The notes: a model not told the origin generated them from the letters alone. A stretch of DNA of 64,000 bases from Aquipuribacter nitratireducens (GCF_037860835.1 NZ_JBBEOG010000004.1:124001-188000), one strand, 5' to 3'; counted from the stretch's first letter, positions 25,873 to 36,669 are shown. Program-made: numbers and translations.

Positions 25873-26451
25873 GTGCTGCTGTCCGACCACGACGTCGCCG
25901 CCGCCGTCGCGGCGGGGGAGATCGTCCTCGAGCCCTACGACGCGACGATGATCCAGCCCAGCAGCGTCGACGTCCGCATCGACCGGTGGTTCCGCCTCTT
26001 CGACAACCACCGCTACGGGCTCATCGACCCCAGCGTCGAGCAGCCCGACCTGACCCGGCTCGTCGAGGTGCCTGCGGGGGAGTCGTTCGTCCTCCACCCC
26101 GGCGAGTTCGTCCTCGGCTCGACGTACGAGCAGGTGACGCTCGGCGCGGGCCTCGCCGCCCGGCTCGAGGGCAAGTCGAGCCTCGGGCGCCTCGGTCTGC
26201 TCACCCACTCGACCGCCGGGTTCATCGACCCCGGCTTCTCCGGCCACGTCACCCTCGAGCTGTCGAACATGGCGACGCTGCCGATCGCGCTGTGGCCCGG
26301 CATGAAGATCGGGCAGCTGTGCTTCTTCCGGCTCTCGAGCCCGGCCGAGCACCCGTACGGCTCCGGCGGGGAGCGGCACAACCGGTACCAGGGCCAGCGC
26401 GGACCCACGGCCAGCCGGTCGTGGCAGAACTTCCACCGCAGCGAGGTCTGA
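25873..26451 (+). CDS. dcd: dCTP deaminase
   Basis: 192 residues from the GTG at 25873. Deaminates dCTP for dTTP synthesis. Highly conserved segments: [77 protein letters not shown] (catalytic Glu in TLEL), [10 protein letters not shown] and the C-terminal [12 protein letters not shown]. Actinobacterial members can be bifunctional deaminase/dUTPase, not decidable here. A -10-like TACGGT at 25861-25866 ends 6 nt before the GTG with no Shine-Dalgarno, so it is probably leaderless. Confidence 0.96.
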   Translation: MLLSDHDVAAAVAAGEIVLEPYDATMIQPSSVDVRIDRWFRLFDNHRYGLIDPSVEQPDLTRLVEVPAGESFVLHPGEFVLGSTYEQVTLGAGLAARLEGKSSLGRLGLLTHSTAGFIDPGFSGHVTLELSNMATLPIALWPGMKIGQLCFFRLSSPAEHPYGSGGERHNRYQGQRGPTASRSWQNFHRSEV

Positions 26452-26454
26452 GCC

Positions 26455-27354
26455 GTGCCGGGACTGCGCCGACGGGCCGCCGCCGACCCGTGGGCGCCGC
26501 TGCGCGGCCGCCACCTGCTGCTGGTGCCGACCGTCGCCGGTCCGGACCAGGTCGACGCCCTCGTCCGCTGCTGGTACCCGCAGGCCGACCTCGTCGGCAC
26601 CGGCACCGCCGACCTCGACGGCGTCGCTGCCCTCCACGGCCCCCACGACATCAGCACCGAGGCGGCCGTCGCGGCCGAGGTCCCCACCCCGTGGTCGGTG
26701 GCCTACGACCTCGAGGTCGAGCGCTCGCCGCGTCAACCCGGCGAGCCGCCGCGTCGACCCGACGGCCTGCACCGCGCCTTCCCCGACGGGCTCCCGACCG
26801 GGGCCGAGCTCGCCGGGCTCGAGCTGCTCCTCGCCCTGGCCCGCCGGCTCGGCGGTGCCGTCCGTCCCGTCGGGTCGCGGGACGCGCTGACGCCCGACCA
26901 CACGACGGCCGTCGAGACGCGCGTCGTGTCCCCGACGTGGATCCGGCCCGCCGACGTCGCGGCGGTGTGCGCGCAGGAGGGCGAGGGCGTCCAGGTCGCG
27001 GTCGGCGGCGACACCTCCCCGGAGGCGCTCGAGGCGCCGGACGGCACCCCGTTCGTCGTCCACCTGCCGATGGGCCCGGCCGGGGCCGTGGTCGTCGAGG
27101 GGCAGGTGGCGGAGCACCCGGAGCCCGCCGTGGCGGGCGAGCCGTTCGGGGCGGGTCCGATGGCCGTCTACGACGTCCGGTGGGTGGCCCCGGACGAGGA
27201 GTGGCACCTCCTCGAGCACCTCGAGGGCCTTGCGCTGGCGTGCCGCGAGCGGGCCCGCCGCCCGATGGCGGCCATCACGCGCACGCTCGCGGAGCTCGGC
27301 GGCGGCGCGATCGTCGACGCCGACGGCTTCCTCGTCGACCGCTACCAGGTCTGA
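26455..27354 (+). CDS. Conserved-looking protein of unknown function
   Basis: 299 residues from the GTG at 26455, three bases after dcd, so probably co-transcribed. No signal peptide or membrane helix is visible. The sequence is rich in Ala, Asp, Pro and Val, with segments RGRHLLLVPTVAGPDQVDALVRCWYP, AGLELLLALARRLGGAVRP and EEWHLLEHLEGLALACRERARRP. No nucleotide-binding or catalytic motif is recognised. Codon use matches neighbours, so it is a real gene. Function not assigned. Confidence 0.72.
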   Translation: MPGLRRRAAADPWAPLRGRHLLLVPTVAGPDQVDALVRCWYPQADLVGTGTADLDGVAALHGPHDISTEAAVAAEVPTPWSVAYDLEVERSPRQPGEPPRRPDGLHRAFPDGLPTGAELAGLELLLALARRLGGAVRPVGSRDALTPDHTTAVETRVVSPTWIRPADVAAVCAQEGEGVQVAVGGDTSPEALEAPDGTPFVVHLPMGPAGAVVVEGQVAEHPEPAVAGEPFGAGPMAVYDVRWVAPDEEWHLLEHLEGLALACRERARRPMAAITRTLAELGGGAIVDADGFLVDRYQV

Positions 27355-27372
27355 TCCGGGCGCCGGCCGGCG

Positions 27373-29694
27373 TCAGGCCTGGCCGGCGGGCTCGGCGCTC
27401 TCCTGCGACTGCCCCGCCGGCTGTCCGCGGCGCACCGCCTCGAGCAGGAGCTGGGCGACGTCGAGCACCTCCGTGCTCTCCGGTGCCCTCTGCTCGCCCT
27501 GGAGGCTCGTGAGGCCGTCGGACAGCATGACGCGGCAGAACGGGCAGCCGACCGCGATCGCCCCGGCTCCGGTCGCGACGGCCTCCGTCGTGCGGTTGAT
27601 GTTGACGCGGGTGCCGAGCTTCTCCTCCATCCACATGCGGGCGCCGCCGGCGCCGCAGCAGAAGCTCGTCGTGCCGCTGCGGGGCATCTCCGTCAGGCGC
27701 GTGCCCGAGGCCTCGATGAGCTCCCGCGGCGGGGCGTAGACGCCGTTGTGCCGCCCGAGGTAGCACGGGTCGTGGTACGTGACGTCGCGACGGTCGGCGT
27801 CCGGCGCCGACACCGGCGTGAGGCGGCCGTCGCGTACGAGCCGGTTCAGCAGCTGGGTGTGGTGGACGACGTCGAGCTGCGTCCCGAGCTGGGGGTACTC
27901 GTTGCCGAGGGTGTTGAAGCAGTGGGGGCACGTGACGACGACCTTCGTGCCGCCCGGCTCGGCACCGGCCTCCTGCAACGTCTCGACGTTCTGCGCCGCG
28001 AGCATCTGGAACAGGAACTCGTTGCCGGCGCGCCGGGCCGGGTCGCCCGTGCAGGCCTCCGCGGGGCCGAGGACGGCGAAGCGGACCCCGGCGGTGTGGA
28101 GGAGCTCGGCGACGGCGCGGGTCGTCTTCTTGGCGCGGTCCTCGAACGCGCCCGCGCAGCCGACCCAGAACAGGTAGTCGACCTCGCTCAAGGCGTCGAC
28201 GTCGTCCGGTCCGCCCCCGCCGACGACGGGCACGGGGAACGACAGCCCCTTCGCCCAGTCCATGCGCTGCTTCGCGCCGACACCCCACGGGTTCTGCCGC
28301 TTCTCGAGGTTGCCGAAGAGGTTCCCCAGCTCGGTGGGGAAGGCGTCGGCGAGCAGGACCTGGTGCCGGCGCATGTCGACGACGTGGTCGACGTGCTCGA
28401 TGTCGACCGGGCACTGCTCGACGCACGCCCCGCACGTCGTGCACGACCACAGGACGTCCTCGCTCATCGCCGCGCCGTCGGAGCCGGCGCCCGCCGCGAC
28501 GAGGGAGCCGAGGACGTCGGCGTGCGGGTCGCGCTCCCACCCCGCGGGCACGCCCGCGTAGTCGCCCCCGCCGGCGACCTCGCCGACGAGGGGGCGCCCG
28601 AGGGCGTCAGAGCCGGAGTCGTGGCCGTCCAGCGCGCGGGCGGCGTCGTCGTACGCCCGGGCGCGCATCGAGGTGATGAGGAGCTTCGGGCTCAGGGGCT
28701 TCTCGGTCTGCCACGCCGGGCACTGGTCCTGGCAGCGGCCGCACTCGGTGCACGTCGTGACGTCGAGCAGGCCCTTCCACGTGAGGTCGGAGGCCGAGCC
28801 GACCCCGAGGGCGGCGTCGTCGGGCAGGTCCTCGGCCGCCTCGAGGTCGACGACCTCCCCGCCGACCCGGATCGGCTGCACCGCGCCGAGGCTCGTCCGG
28901 CCCGACGCGTGCCGCTTGAGGAAGACGTTGAACGGCGCGGTGAATCGGTGCCACGCGACGCCCATCGTCGGGGTGAGCCCGATGACGACGAACCACGCCA
29001 TCGACACGACGATCTTGACGGCGGCGACGACCGTGATCGCGGCCGCCAGCGCGCCGGTCGAGATCCCGACGAGCGCCTCGCCGAGCCACGCGGTCAGGGG
29101 GTAGTGCAGCAGCGTCGCCGTGCCCGCGCCCTCGGCGCTCTCGTACGCGTACTCCAGCGCCCGGAGCGCGAGCACGCACACGACGATCGCGAGGATCGTC
29201 GCCTCGACGTAGTAGGCCTGCCACGTCGTCGAGCGGTAGAAGCGGGACCGGCGCGGCTGGCCGGCGGCGCGCGGCCCCTGGAGCTGGCGGATGACGACGA
29301 GGGTGAGGATGCCGAGGCCGGTGAGCCACGCGATCGCCTCGACGACCCACTCGTAGGGCGGGAAGTGGCCGATCACGGGCAGCACGAAACCGGGGTCCGT
29401 CAGCTGCCCGTACGCGGTGGCGAGGGTCCCGACGAGCGCGACGAAGCCGACCATGACGAACCAGTGGGCGGCGCCGACCCACCGCCGCCGCAGCATCCGC
29501 GTGTGCCCGACGACCTCCCGGACGGTCGTGACGAGGCGTGTGCCGAGGGCGTCGGTGCGCGTGGGATCGGGCTGACCGAGCCGCAGCACGGCGACCATGC
29601 GGGCGAGCGTCGCGACGAACAGGGCGACGCCGGCCGCGGTGACCGCGAGCGCGATGACGAGGGCGACGGCCTGCAGCACCTGCAGAGAGTCCAC
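27373..29694 (-). CDS. EtfD-like membrane Fe-S oxidoreductase (FadF/Rv0338c family)
   Basis: 773 residues from the GTG at 29694 (GGAAGGAG upstream). N-terminal five to six membrane helices are of the NarI/cytochrome-b type, then two [4Fe-4S] motifs, CTECGRCQDQCP from Cys315 and CTTCGACVEQCP from Cys418, then two CCG domains (WVGCAGAFEDR...ACTGDPARR; DPCYLGRHNG...SFCCGAGGARMW). The layout matches the mycobacterial Rv0338c/EtfD family, which passes electrons from ETF to the respiratory chain during fatty acid oxidation. Function inferred by architecture. Divergent from the molybdopterin oxidoreductase gene. Confidence 0.88.
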   Translation of the reverse strand: MDSLQVLQAVALVIALAVTAAGVALFVATLARMVAVLRLGQPDPTRTDALGTRLVTTVREVVGHTRMLRRRWVGAAHWFVMVGFVALVGTLATAYGQLTDPGFVLPVIGHFPPYEWVVEAIAWLTGLGILTLVVIRQLQGPRAAGQPRRSRFYRSTTWQAYYVEATILAIVVCVLALRALEYAYESAEGAGTATLLHYPLTAWLGEALVGISTGALAAAITVVAAVKIVVSMAWFVVIGLTPTMGVAWHRFTAPFNVFLKRHASGRTSLGAVQPIRVGGEVVDLEAAEDLPDDAALGVGSASDLTWKGLLDVTTCTECGRCQDQCPAWQTEKPLSPKLLITSMRARAYDDAARALDGHDSGSDALGRPLVGEVAGGGDYAGVPAGWERDPHADVLGSLVAAGAGSDGAAMSEDVLWSCTTCGACVEQCPVDIEHVDHVVDMRRHQVLLADAFPTELGNLFGNLEKRQNPWGVGAKQRMDWAKGLSFPVPVVGGGGPDDVDALSEVDYLFWVGCAGAFEDRAKKTTRAVAELLHTAGVRFAVLGPAEACTGDPARRAGNEFLFQMLAAQNVETLQEAGAEPGGTKVVVTCPHCFNTLGNEYPQLGTQLDVVHHTQLLNRLVRDGRLTPVSAPDADRRDVTYHDPCYLGRHNGVYAPPRELIEASGTRLTEMPRSGTTSFCCGAGGARMWMEEKLGTRVNINRTTEAVATGAGAIAVGCPFCRVMLSDGLTSLQGEQRAPESTEVLDVAQLLLEAVRRGQPAGQSQESAEPAGQA

Positions 29695-29729
29695 GCTGAA
29701 GCTCCTTCCGGGTGCGCTCAGCCTCTCAT

Positions 29730-29745
29730 GTTACCGACCAGTAAC
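29730..29745. promoter_or_regulatory. Putative TetR-type operator between divergent redox operons
   Basis: GTTACCGACCAGTAAC is a dyad with five-base arms (GTTAC/GTAAC) around CGACCA; the inner TTACCGACCAGTAA fits a TTACYGRYCRGTAA pattern symmetrical in R/Y. It lies 36 bases upstream of the EtfD-like start and 73 bases upstream of the molybdopterin oxidoreductase start. Such dyads are common targets of TetR regulators of lipid catabolism in actinobacteria; this assignment is inference. Confidence 0.55.
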
Positions 29746-29817
29746 CACCTGAGGGTGTCGAACCTGCGTCACCGGGTACGCGAGGCCCATGCAGGAGCGG
29801 CGGACACGGGCGGCAGC

Positions 29818-32283
29818 ATGAGCAGGGACGCGATCGCGGCGCCGTGGGGCACCCGCACGCCCTACGGGCGGGGGGAGGTGTGGCCGGTCCGCGTCGACAT
29901 GCACCTCGCCGACGGGGTGACCGAGGCGGACGTCGACCGGTGGGTCCAGTCGGCGTCCATCCTCCACAGCAACGGCGACGCCCTCGACATCGCCGTCAAG
30001 GACGGCCGGGTGGTCGGGGTGAGGGGGCGCGGGGAGGACCGTGTCAACCACGGCCGGCTCGGCCCGAAGGACCTGTTCGGGTGGCAGGCGAACCGCTCGC
30101 CGGACCGCCTCACACGTCCCCTCGTCCGCCGGGGCGGCCGGCTCGTGGAGACCGACTGGGACGAGGCCATGGACCTCGTCGTGCGCCGCAGCCAGGACCT
30201 CCTCGCCGAGCAGGGACCCTCCGCCCTCGGCTTCTACACGACCGGTCAGCTGTTCCTCGAGGAGTACTACACCCTCGGTGTCGTCGCCCACGCCGGTGTC
30301 GGGACCCCGCACGTCGACGGGAACACCCGGTTGTGCACCGCGACGGCGGCCGCGGCGCTCAAGCAGTCGTTCGGCTGCGACGGCCAGCCCGGGTCGTACA
30401 CCGACGTCGACCACGCCGACGTCATCGCCCTGTACGGGCACAACATGGCGGAGACGCAGTCCGTGCTGTGGACCCGCATCCTCGACCGGCTCGCGGGGCC
30501 GAACCCGCCCGCCGTCGTGTGCGTGGACCCGCGCCTGACCCCGGTGGCGCGCGAGGCGGCGGTGCACCTGGCGCCACGCCCCGGCACGAACGTCGCGCTC
30601 ATGAACGGACTGCTCGCGGAGGTCATCGCCCACGACTGGGTCGACCACGACTACGTGGAGCGCCACGTCGTCGGGTTCGACGAGCTGAAGGAGCAGCTCG
30701 CCACGTGGTCGGCCGACCGAGCGGCGGACGTCTGCGACGTGCCCGTCGAGGACCTCCGCGAGGCGGCGCGGCTCGTCGGCACCGCCGACCGGCTGCTCTC
30801 CACCGTGCTCCAGGGCTTCTACCAGTCGAACCAGGCGACCGCGGCCGCGGTCCAGGTCAACAACATCCACCTGGTCCGCGGCAGGCTCGGGACGCCTGGC
30901 AACGGCATCCTCCAGATGAACGGGCAGCCGACCGCACAGAACACGCGGGAGGCGGGCGCGGACGGCGACCTCGCGGCGTTCCGGAACTGGACGAACGAGT
31001 CGCACGTCGCCGACCTCGCGCGGGTGTGGAACGTCGACCCGATGACGATCCCGCACTACACCCCGCCGACCCACGTCATGCAGCAGCTGCGCTACGCCGA
31101 GGAGGGCTCGATCCGCTTCCTCTGGGTGCAGGCGACCAACCCGCTCGTGTCCCTCCCGGAGCTGCACCGGGTGCGCTCGGTGCTGTCCCAGGAACGGCTC
31201 TTCCTCGTCGTCCAGGACATCTTCCTCACCGAGACGGCGCAGATCGCCGACGTCGTCCTCCCCGCGGCGACGTGGGGCGAGAAGGAGGGCACGTTCACGA
31301 ACGTCGACCGCACCGTCCACTACTCGGGGAAGGCGGTCGAGCCACCCGGCGAGGCGCGACCGGACCTCGACATCTTCCTCGACTACGCGCGTCGCATGGG
31401 CTTCCAGGACAAGGACGGCGGCCCGCTCGTGCACTGGCACGACCCGGAGTCGGCCTTCGAGGCGTGGAAGGAGTGCACGCGCGGTCGGCCGTGCGACTAC
31501 ACGGGGCTGACGTACGACCGGCTGCAGGGTGGATCGGGCGTCCAGTGGCCCTGCAACGACCGCAGCCCGGACGGCACCGAGCGCCTGTACGTCGACGGGG
31601 CGTTCTGGAGCGCACCGGACTACTGCGAGAGCTACGGGCGGGACCTCGTCACCGGGGCGCCCGTGAGCCAGACCGAGTACAAGGCCCTCAACCCCCACGG
31701 CAAGGCGGTCGTCAAGTACGCCCGGTACGTCCCGCCCCACGAGCTGCCGAGCGAGGAGTACCCGCTGCAGCTCACGACCGGCCGTACCCTCTACCACTTC
31801 CACACCCGCACGAAGACGGCCCGGGCGCCCCAGCTGCAGGCCGCGGCCCCGGAGGTGTGGGTCGAGATGTCCGCGCACGACGCCGACGCGTACGGCGTCG
31901 CGGAGGGCGACCTCCTCGAGGTCGCGTCCCCGCGCGCCGCCGTGCAGGCGCGGCTGCGGGTGAGCGGCATCCGGCGAGGCGTCGTCTTCCTGCCCTTCCA
32001 CTACGGCTACTGGGACACCCCGTCGGGGCACGAGCCCGACGGTGGCGCGCGCGCGGCCAACGAGCTCACGGTCACCGAGTGGGATCCCTGCTCCAAGCAG
32101 CCGATCTTCAAGACGGCCGTCGCGCGGGTCCGGCTGCTCGAGCGCGGTGACGGGACGCCGTCGGCCGCGCCCTCGACGACCGCGTCCCGCTCGGTGCGAA
32201 CCGGTCCGCCCGCCACGGCGGGAGGGCCGGCGGCCGCGGTCGAGGAGGACGTCCGCGCCCGGGTCGCCGGAGGTGCACGATGA
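29818..32283 (+). CDS. Molybdopterin oxidoreductase lacking N-terminal Fe-S cysteines
   Basis: 821 residues from the ATG at 29818. Nitrate reductase/formate dehydrogenase-like family: GRLGPKDLFGW, NSPDRLTRPLVR-like NRSPDRLTRPLVRRGG, WDEAMDLVVRRSQ, NTRLCTATAAAALKQSFG, MAETQSVLWTRI, NPLVSLPELHRV, ADVVLPAATWGEKEGTFTNVDRT, and the C-terminal cofactor-binding domain QLTTGRTLYHFHTRTKT. Where relatives have C-X2-C-X3-C, this protein has Ser47, His50 and Asp54 (SASILHSNGDALDI), so the proximal [4Fe-4S] cluster should be absent. Substrate unknown. ATGA overlap with the next gene. Confidence 0.87.
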   Translation: MSRDAIAAPWGTRTPYGRGEVWPVRVDMHLADGVTEADVDRWVQSASILHSNGDALDIAVKDGRVVGVRGRGEDRVNHGRLGPKDLFGWQANRSPDRLTRPLVRRGGRLVETDWDEAMDLVVRRSQDLLAEQGPSALGFYTTGQLFLEEYYTLGVVAHAGVGTPHVDGNTRLCTATAAAALKQSFGCDGQPGSYTDVDHADVIALYGHNMAETQSVLWTRILDRLAGPNPPAVVCVDPRLTPVAREAAVHLAPRPGTNVALMNGLLAEVIAHDWVDHDYVERHVVGFDELKEQLATWSADRAADVCDVPVEDLREAARLVGTADRLLSTVLQGFYQSNQATAAAVQVNNIHLVRGRLGTPGNGILQMNGQPTAQNTREAGADGDLAAFRNWTNESHVADLARVWNVDPMTIPHYTPPTHVMQQLRYAEEGSIRFLWVQATNPLVSLPELHRVRSVLSQERLFLVVQDIFLTETAQIADVVLPAATWGEKEGTFTNVDRTVHYSGKAVEPPGEARPDLDIFLDYARRMGFQDKDGGPLVHWHDPESAFEAWKECTRGRPCDYTGLTYDRLQGGSGVQWPCNDRSPDGTERLYVDGAFWSAPDYCESYGRDLVTGAPVSQTEYKALNPHGKAVVKYARYVPPHELPSEEYPLQLTTGRTLYHFHTRTKTARAPQLQAAAPEVWVEMSAHDADAYGVAEGDLLEVASPRAAVQARLRVSGIRRGVVFLPFHYGYWDTPSGHEPDGGARAANELTVTEWDPCSKQPIFKTAVARVRLLERGDGTPSAAPSTTASRSVRTGPPATAGGPAAAVEEDVRARVAGGAR

Positions 32284-32762
32284 AGATCGGGATGGCGCTG
32301 CGGGAGCTGCACCGCTCGGAGAACGAGCTCGCCCGGGCCTTGCTCGAGGTGTCGGAGCGGCACCGGGTCGACCACGACGTCTTCTACCTCGGCCGTGAGC
32401 TCGCGTCGTGGTCGCAAGCGCACGTCCGCGCGCTCGCGGACGCGGGAAGCCGCTACGACGTCGACCTCGACCCCGAGCCGGTCACGGGGCAGGGCCTGCT
32501 GGCAGCCGCGCGCGAGCGGTGGTCGGACGCCGTCGGTCGGGACCCGCGGGCTGCCCTCCGTCTGCTCGTCGACGTCCGCGAGGTCTACACGCTCGCGTGC
32601 GGGGTCTCGGTCGACTGGGAGCTGGTCGCGCAGGCGGCGCAGGGAGTGCGGGACGCCGAGCTGCTGGCGCTCAGCAAGGCCTGCCACCCCGAGACGCTGC
32701 GGCAGATGCGGTGGGCGAACGCGAAGCTCAAGGAGTCCGCCACCCAGATCCTCGTCAGCTGA
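32280..32762 (+). CDS. All-helical protein co-encoded with the molybdopterin oxidoreductase
   Basis: 160 residues; the ATG at 32280 overlaps the oxidoreductase stop (ATGA), indicating coupled translation. Predicted helices dominate: MALRELHRSENELARALLEVSERHRVDHDVFYLGRELASWSQAHVRALADAGSRY, with several His and Glu spaced as in four-helix-bundle proteins. I do not recognise a named family. The context suggests a dedicated partner, chaperone or stress-related companion of the oxidoreductase, but this is inference. Confidence 0.7.
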   Translation: MKIGMALRELHRSENELARALLEVSERHRVDHDVFYLGRELASWSQAHVRALADAGSRYDVDLDPEPVTGQGLLAAARERWSDAVGRDPRAALRLLVDVREVYTLACGVSVDWELVAQAAQGVRDAELLALSKACHPETLRQMRWANAKLKESATQILVS

Positions 32763-33445
32763 TGGGGGAGGGTGGCTCCCCGGACGACGCGCTGGGCATG
32801 ACGAGGATCGTCCTGCGACCCGTGGGCACGCCCCTCCCGCTGGGCTTCCTCGGTCTCGCGGTGGCGACGACGGCCTTCGCGGTCCTCCAGCTCGGCTGGC
32901 TGCCGCCGGAGCAGGGGCGGGTGGTCGCCCTCGCGGCCCTGCTCTTCACCGCACCGGTCCAGCTGCTCGCGTCCGTGTTCGGCTTCCTCGCACGCGACCC
33001 TGTCGCCGGGACCGGTATGGCGGTGCTGTCAGGGACCTGGGTCGTCGTCGGGTACGTCACCCTCACGACTGCACCCGGCGCCTCGAGCGCGGGCCTCGGC
33101 GTCCTGCTCGTGCTCTCGGCGCTCGCGCTGAGCGTCCCGGCGGCCGCTGCGCGCACCAAGCTCGTGCCCGCGGCGGTCATCGCCCTGTCCGCCCTCCGGT
33201 TCGCCGTGACAGGGGTGGCGGAGCTCACCGGGTCGGCGGGCTGGTCGTCGGCCGCAGGTGCGACCGGGCTCGTGCTCGGGGCGCTCGCCCTCTACGCCGC
33301 CCTCGCCCTCGAGCTGGAGGACGCCTCGCACCGCACCTCCCTGCCGCTGGGGCGGCGCGGGGCGGCCGGCGTGGCGATGCACGGCGACGTGCGTCAGCAG
33401 CTCGGCGAGGTCCGCCACGAGGCGGGGGTCCGCGACCAGCTGTGA
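32762..33445 (+). CDS. Membrane protein, GPR1/FUN34/YaaH-like
   Basis: 227 residues from the ATG at 32762, whose A is the last base of the previous TGA (TGATG). About six hydrophobic segments follow an N-terminal RPVGTPLPLGFLGLAVATTAFAVLQLGWL, the pattern of GPR1/FUN34/YaaH (SatP) proteins, which move acetate, succinate or ammonium in some species. The NPAPLGL-type signature is diverged to TPLPLGF, so the family call is moderate. Third gene of the molybdopterin oxidoreductase operon. Confidence 0.68.
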   Translation: MGEGGSPDDALGMTRIVLRPVGTPLPLGFLGLAVATTAFAVLQLGWLPPEQGRVVALAALLFTAPVQLLASVFGFLARDPVAGTGMAVLSGTWVVVGYVTLTTAPGASSAGLGVLLVLSALALSVPAAAARTKLVPAAVIALSALRFAVTGVAELTGSAGWSSAAGATGLVLGALALYAALALELEDASHRTSLPLGRRGAAGVAMHGDVRQQLGEVRHEAGVRDQL

Positions 33446-33461
33446 CGCCGGCCGCTGCCCT

Positions 33462-33608
33462 TCACAGGAGCCCGACGAGCCACCGGGTCGCGACCACGAG
33501 GAGCGGGGCCGCCGTCACGAGCATGGCGACGACGACGAGCACGGCGACGAGCCGGGCCGCGGGCGACACCTCGCCGTCGGCGGTCCTCCCGCGCAGGAAC
33601 CTCAGCAC
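33462..33608 (-). CDS. Small single-span membrane protein (48 residues)
   Basis: A GTG at 33608 opens a 48-codon frame: a basic N-terminus VLRFLRGRTADGEVSPAARL followed by one long hydrophobic helix (VAVLVVVAMLVTAAPLLVVA) and the tail TRWLVGLL. The frame is hydrophobic and positively charged at the N-terminus as expected for an inner-membrane small protein. It begins 19 bases after the stop of the DUF4235 gene on the same strand, suggesting an operon of two small membrane proteins. Confidence 0.6.
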   Translation of the reverse strand: MLRFLRGRTADGEVSPAARLVAVLVVVAMLVTAAPLLVVATRWLVGLL

Positions 33609-33627
33609 GGAGCCAGGGTACGGGCGC

Positions 33628-33939
33628 TCAGCGACGACGCCTCGGGCGAGTCTCGTCGCCCGTGTAGGGCGTCTGCATCGCCTCGGGCAGCTGGTTGCCC
33701 TTCTTCGCCGTCCGGGCGGCGACCTGCCGCGTCGCCATGGTCCGGATGACGGTGACGGCCGCGCCGCTGATCGCTGCGAAGACGAGCGCCTCGACCGCGC
33801 GCACCTCCGGGCTCTCCGGCTCCTCGGGAGCCTCCCGTCCGGTGACGGCCTTCCACGTGACGAGGAGGACCTTGTTGACCACGGCCAGGGCGGCGAAGCG
33901 GAAGGCGATCGACATCAGCTTCCACGCGAAGGTCGGCAT
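33628..33939 (-). CDS. DUF4235 family protein
   Basis: 103 residues from the ATG at 33939. Sequence W KLMSIAFRFAALAVVNKVLLVTWKAVTGREAPEEPESPEV, then EALVFAAISGAAVTVIRTMATRQVAAR, is the DUF4235 pattern: two hydrophobic segments separated by an acidic linker, with a basic C-terminus. Members are small actinobacterial membrane proteins of unknown function. Divergent from dnaK. Confidence 0.88.
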   Translation of the reverse strand: MPTFAWKLMSIAFRFAALAVVNKVLLVTWKAVTGREAPEEPESPEVRAVEALVFAAISGAAVTVIRTMATRQVAARTAKKGNQLPEAMQTPYTGDETRPRRRR

Positions 33940-33986
33940 GTCCCGACCCTGCCCCTGGAGACCCGTGGCGGCAACAGATCGCCGGA

Positions 33987-34043
33987 GTTGAGCCCGATCG
34001 GCTCAAGAATGAGGCGTCCCGACTTGACACGGGACGGCTCAAG
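33987..34043 (+). promoter_or_regulatory. Two HAIR-type HspR sites upstream of dnaK
   Basis: Site A (33987-34007) reads GTTGAGC-N7-GCTCAAG and site B (34023-34043) reads CTTGACA-N7-GCTCAAG, close to the HspR inverted repeat CTTGAGT-N7-ACTCAAG. Site B contains TTGACA (34024-34029), a consensus -35, so HspR bound there would cover the promoter. The N7 of site A (CCGATCG) is identical to that of the clpB site. Confidence 0.9.
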
Positions 34044-34117
34044 ACCGACTCTCGTGGTCGGAACGGCCCGTCGACCCGGCGGGCCGCGCGAACGCCCCAG
34101 CAGAAGGAGTACCCCCG

Positions 34118-35988
<1,871 letters not shown>

Positions 35989-35992
<4 letters not shown>

Positions 35993-36648
35993 CCGGTCAG
36001 CCCGAGGACAGCGTGAGCCAGCCCGGCAGCGACGTCCCCGCACCCGCCGGCGACGACCTCGCCGCGGCGGCGGAGGCCGTCGACCAGCAGGAGGCCGTAG
36101 GGACCGACCACCCGGGACCCGACGAGTCCGTGGCCGCCGCCGACGAGGCGGCGGCCCGGGCCGAGGGCGGGCTGCCGCCGGTCGACGGCCCGGAGCGGCC
36201 GGCCGGGGAGGGGTCGGACCCGCTCGGTGAGGCGCTCGCCCTCGCCGACGCGCGGTTGCAGGACCTCCAGCGGGAGCGGGCGGACTTCGTCAACTACCGC
36301 CGGCGCGTCGAGCGCGACCGGGAGCAGGCGGGGCAGGAGGCGCGCGCCGCCGTCCTCGCCGCGCTCCTGCCCGTCCTCGACGACGTCGAGGGCGCCCGGC
36401 AGCACGGCGACCTCACGGGTCCCTTCGCGGCGGTGGCGGACAAGCTGACCGCCACGCTGCAGCGGCTCGGTCTCGAGGCGTTCGGGGAGGCCGGCGAGCC
36501 GTTCGACCCCTCGCTCCACGAGGCGCTGCTGCAGGACGGGCAGACCGAGGTAGACGTGCCGACGTGCACCCAGGTGCTCCAGCGGGGCTACCGAACGGGT
36601 GAACGTGTCCTGCGCCCCGCCCGTGTGGCGGTGGCGACCCCCGCCTGA
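35989..36648 (+). CDS. grpE: Nucleotide exchange factor GrpE
   Basis: 219 residues from the GTG at 35989, overlapping the dnaK stop. The first 75 residues are a disordered acidic Ala/Glu/Pro region, longer than in E. coli. The core follows: a long helix ([28 protein letters not shown]), then [17 protein letters not shown] and the beta domain [14 protein letters not shown]...[20 protein letters not shown]. Exchanges ADP on DnaK. Third-position bias normal. Confidence 0.97.
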
Positions 36649-36669
36649 GGGTCAAGTCGGGCACGGGCG

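Noticed and set aside
27748-29817. Long plus-strand extension upstream of the molybdopterin oxidoreductase
   Set aside because: It is antisense to the EtfD-like gene; the enzyme begins at the ATG at 29818.
29789-29821. Ten-codon ORF ending in ATGA at the molybdopterin oxidoreductase start
   Set aside because: Very short, no ribosome site, sequence MQERRTRAAA; chance occurrence is likely.
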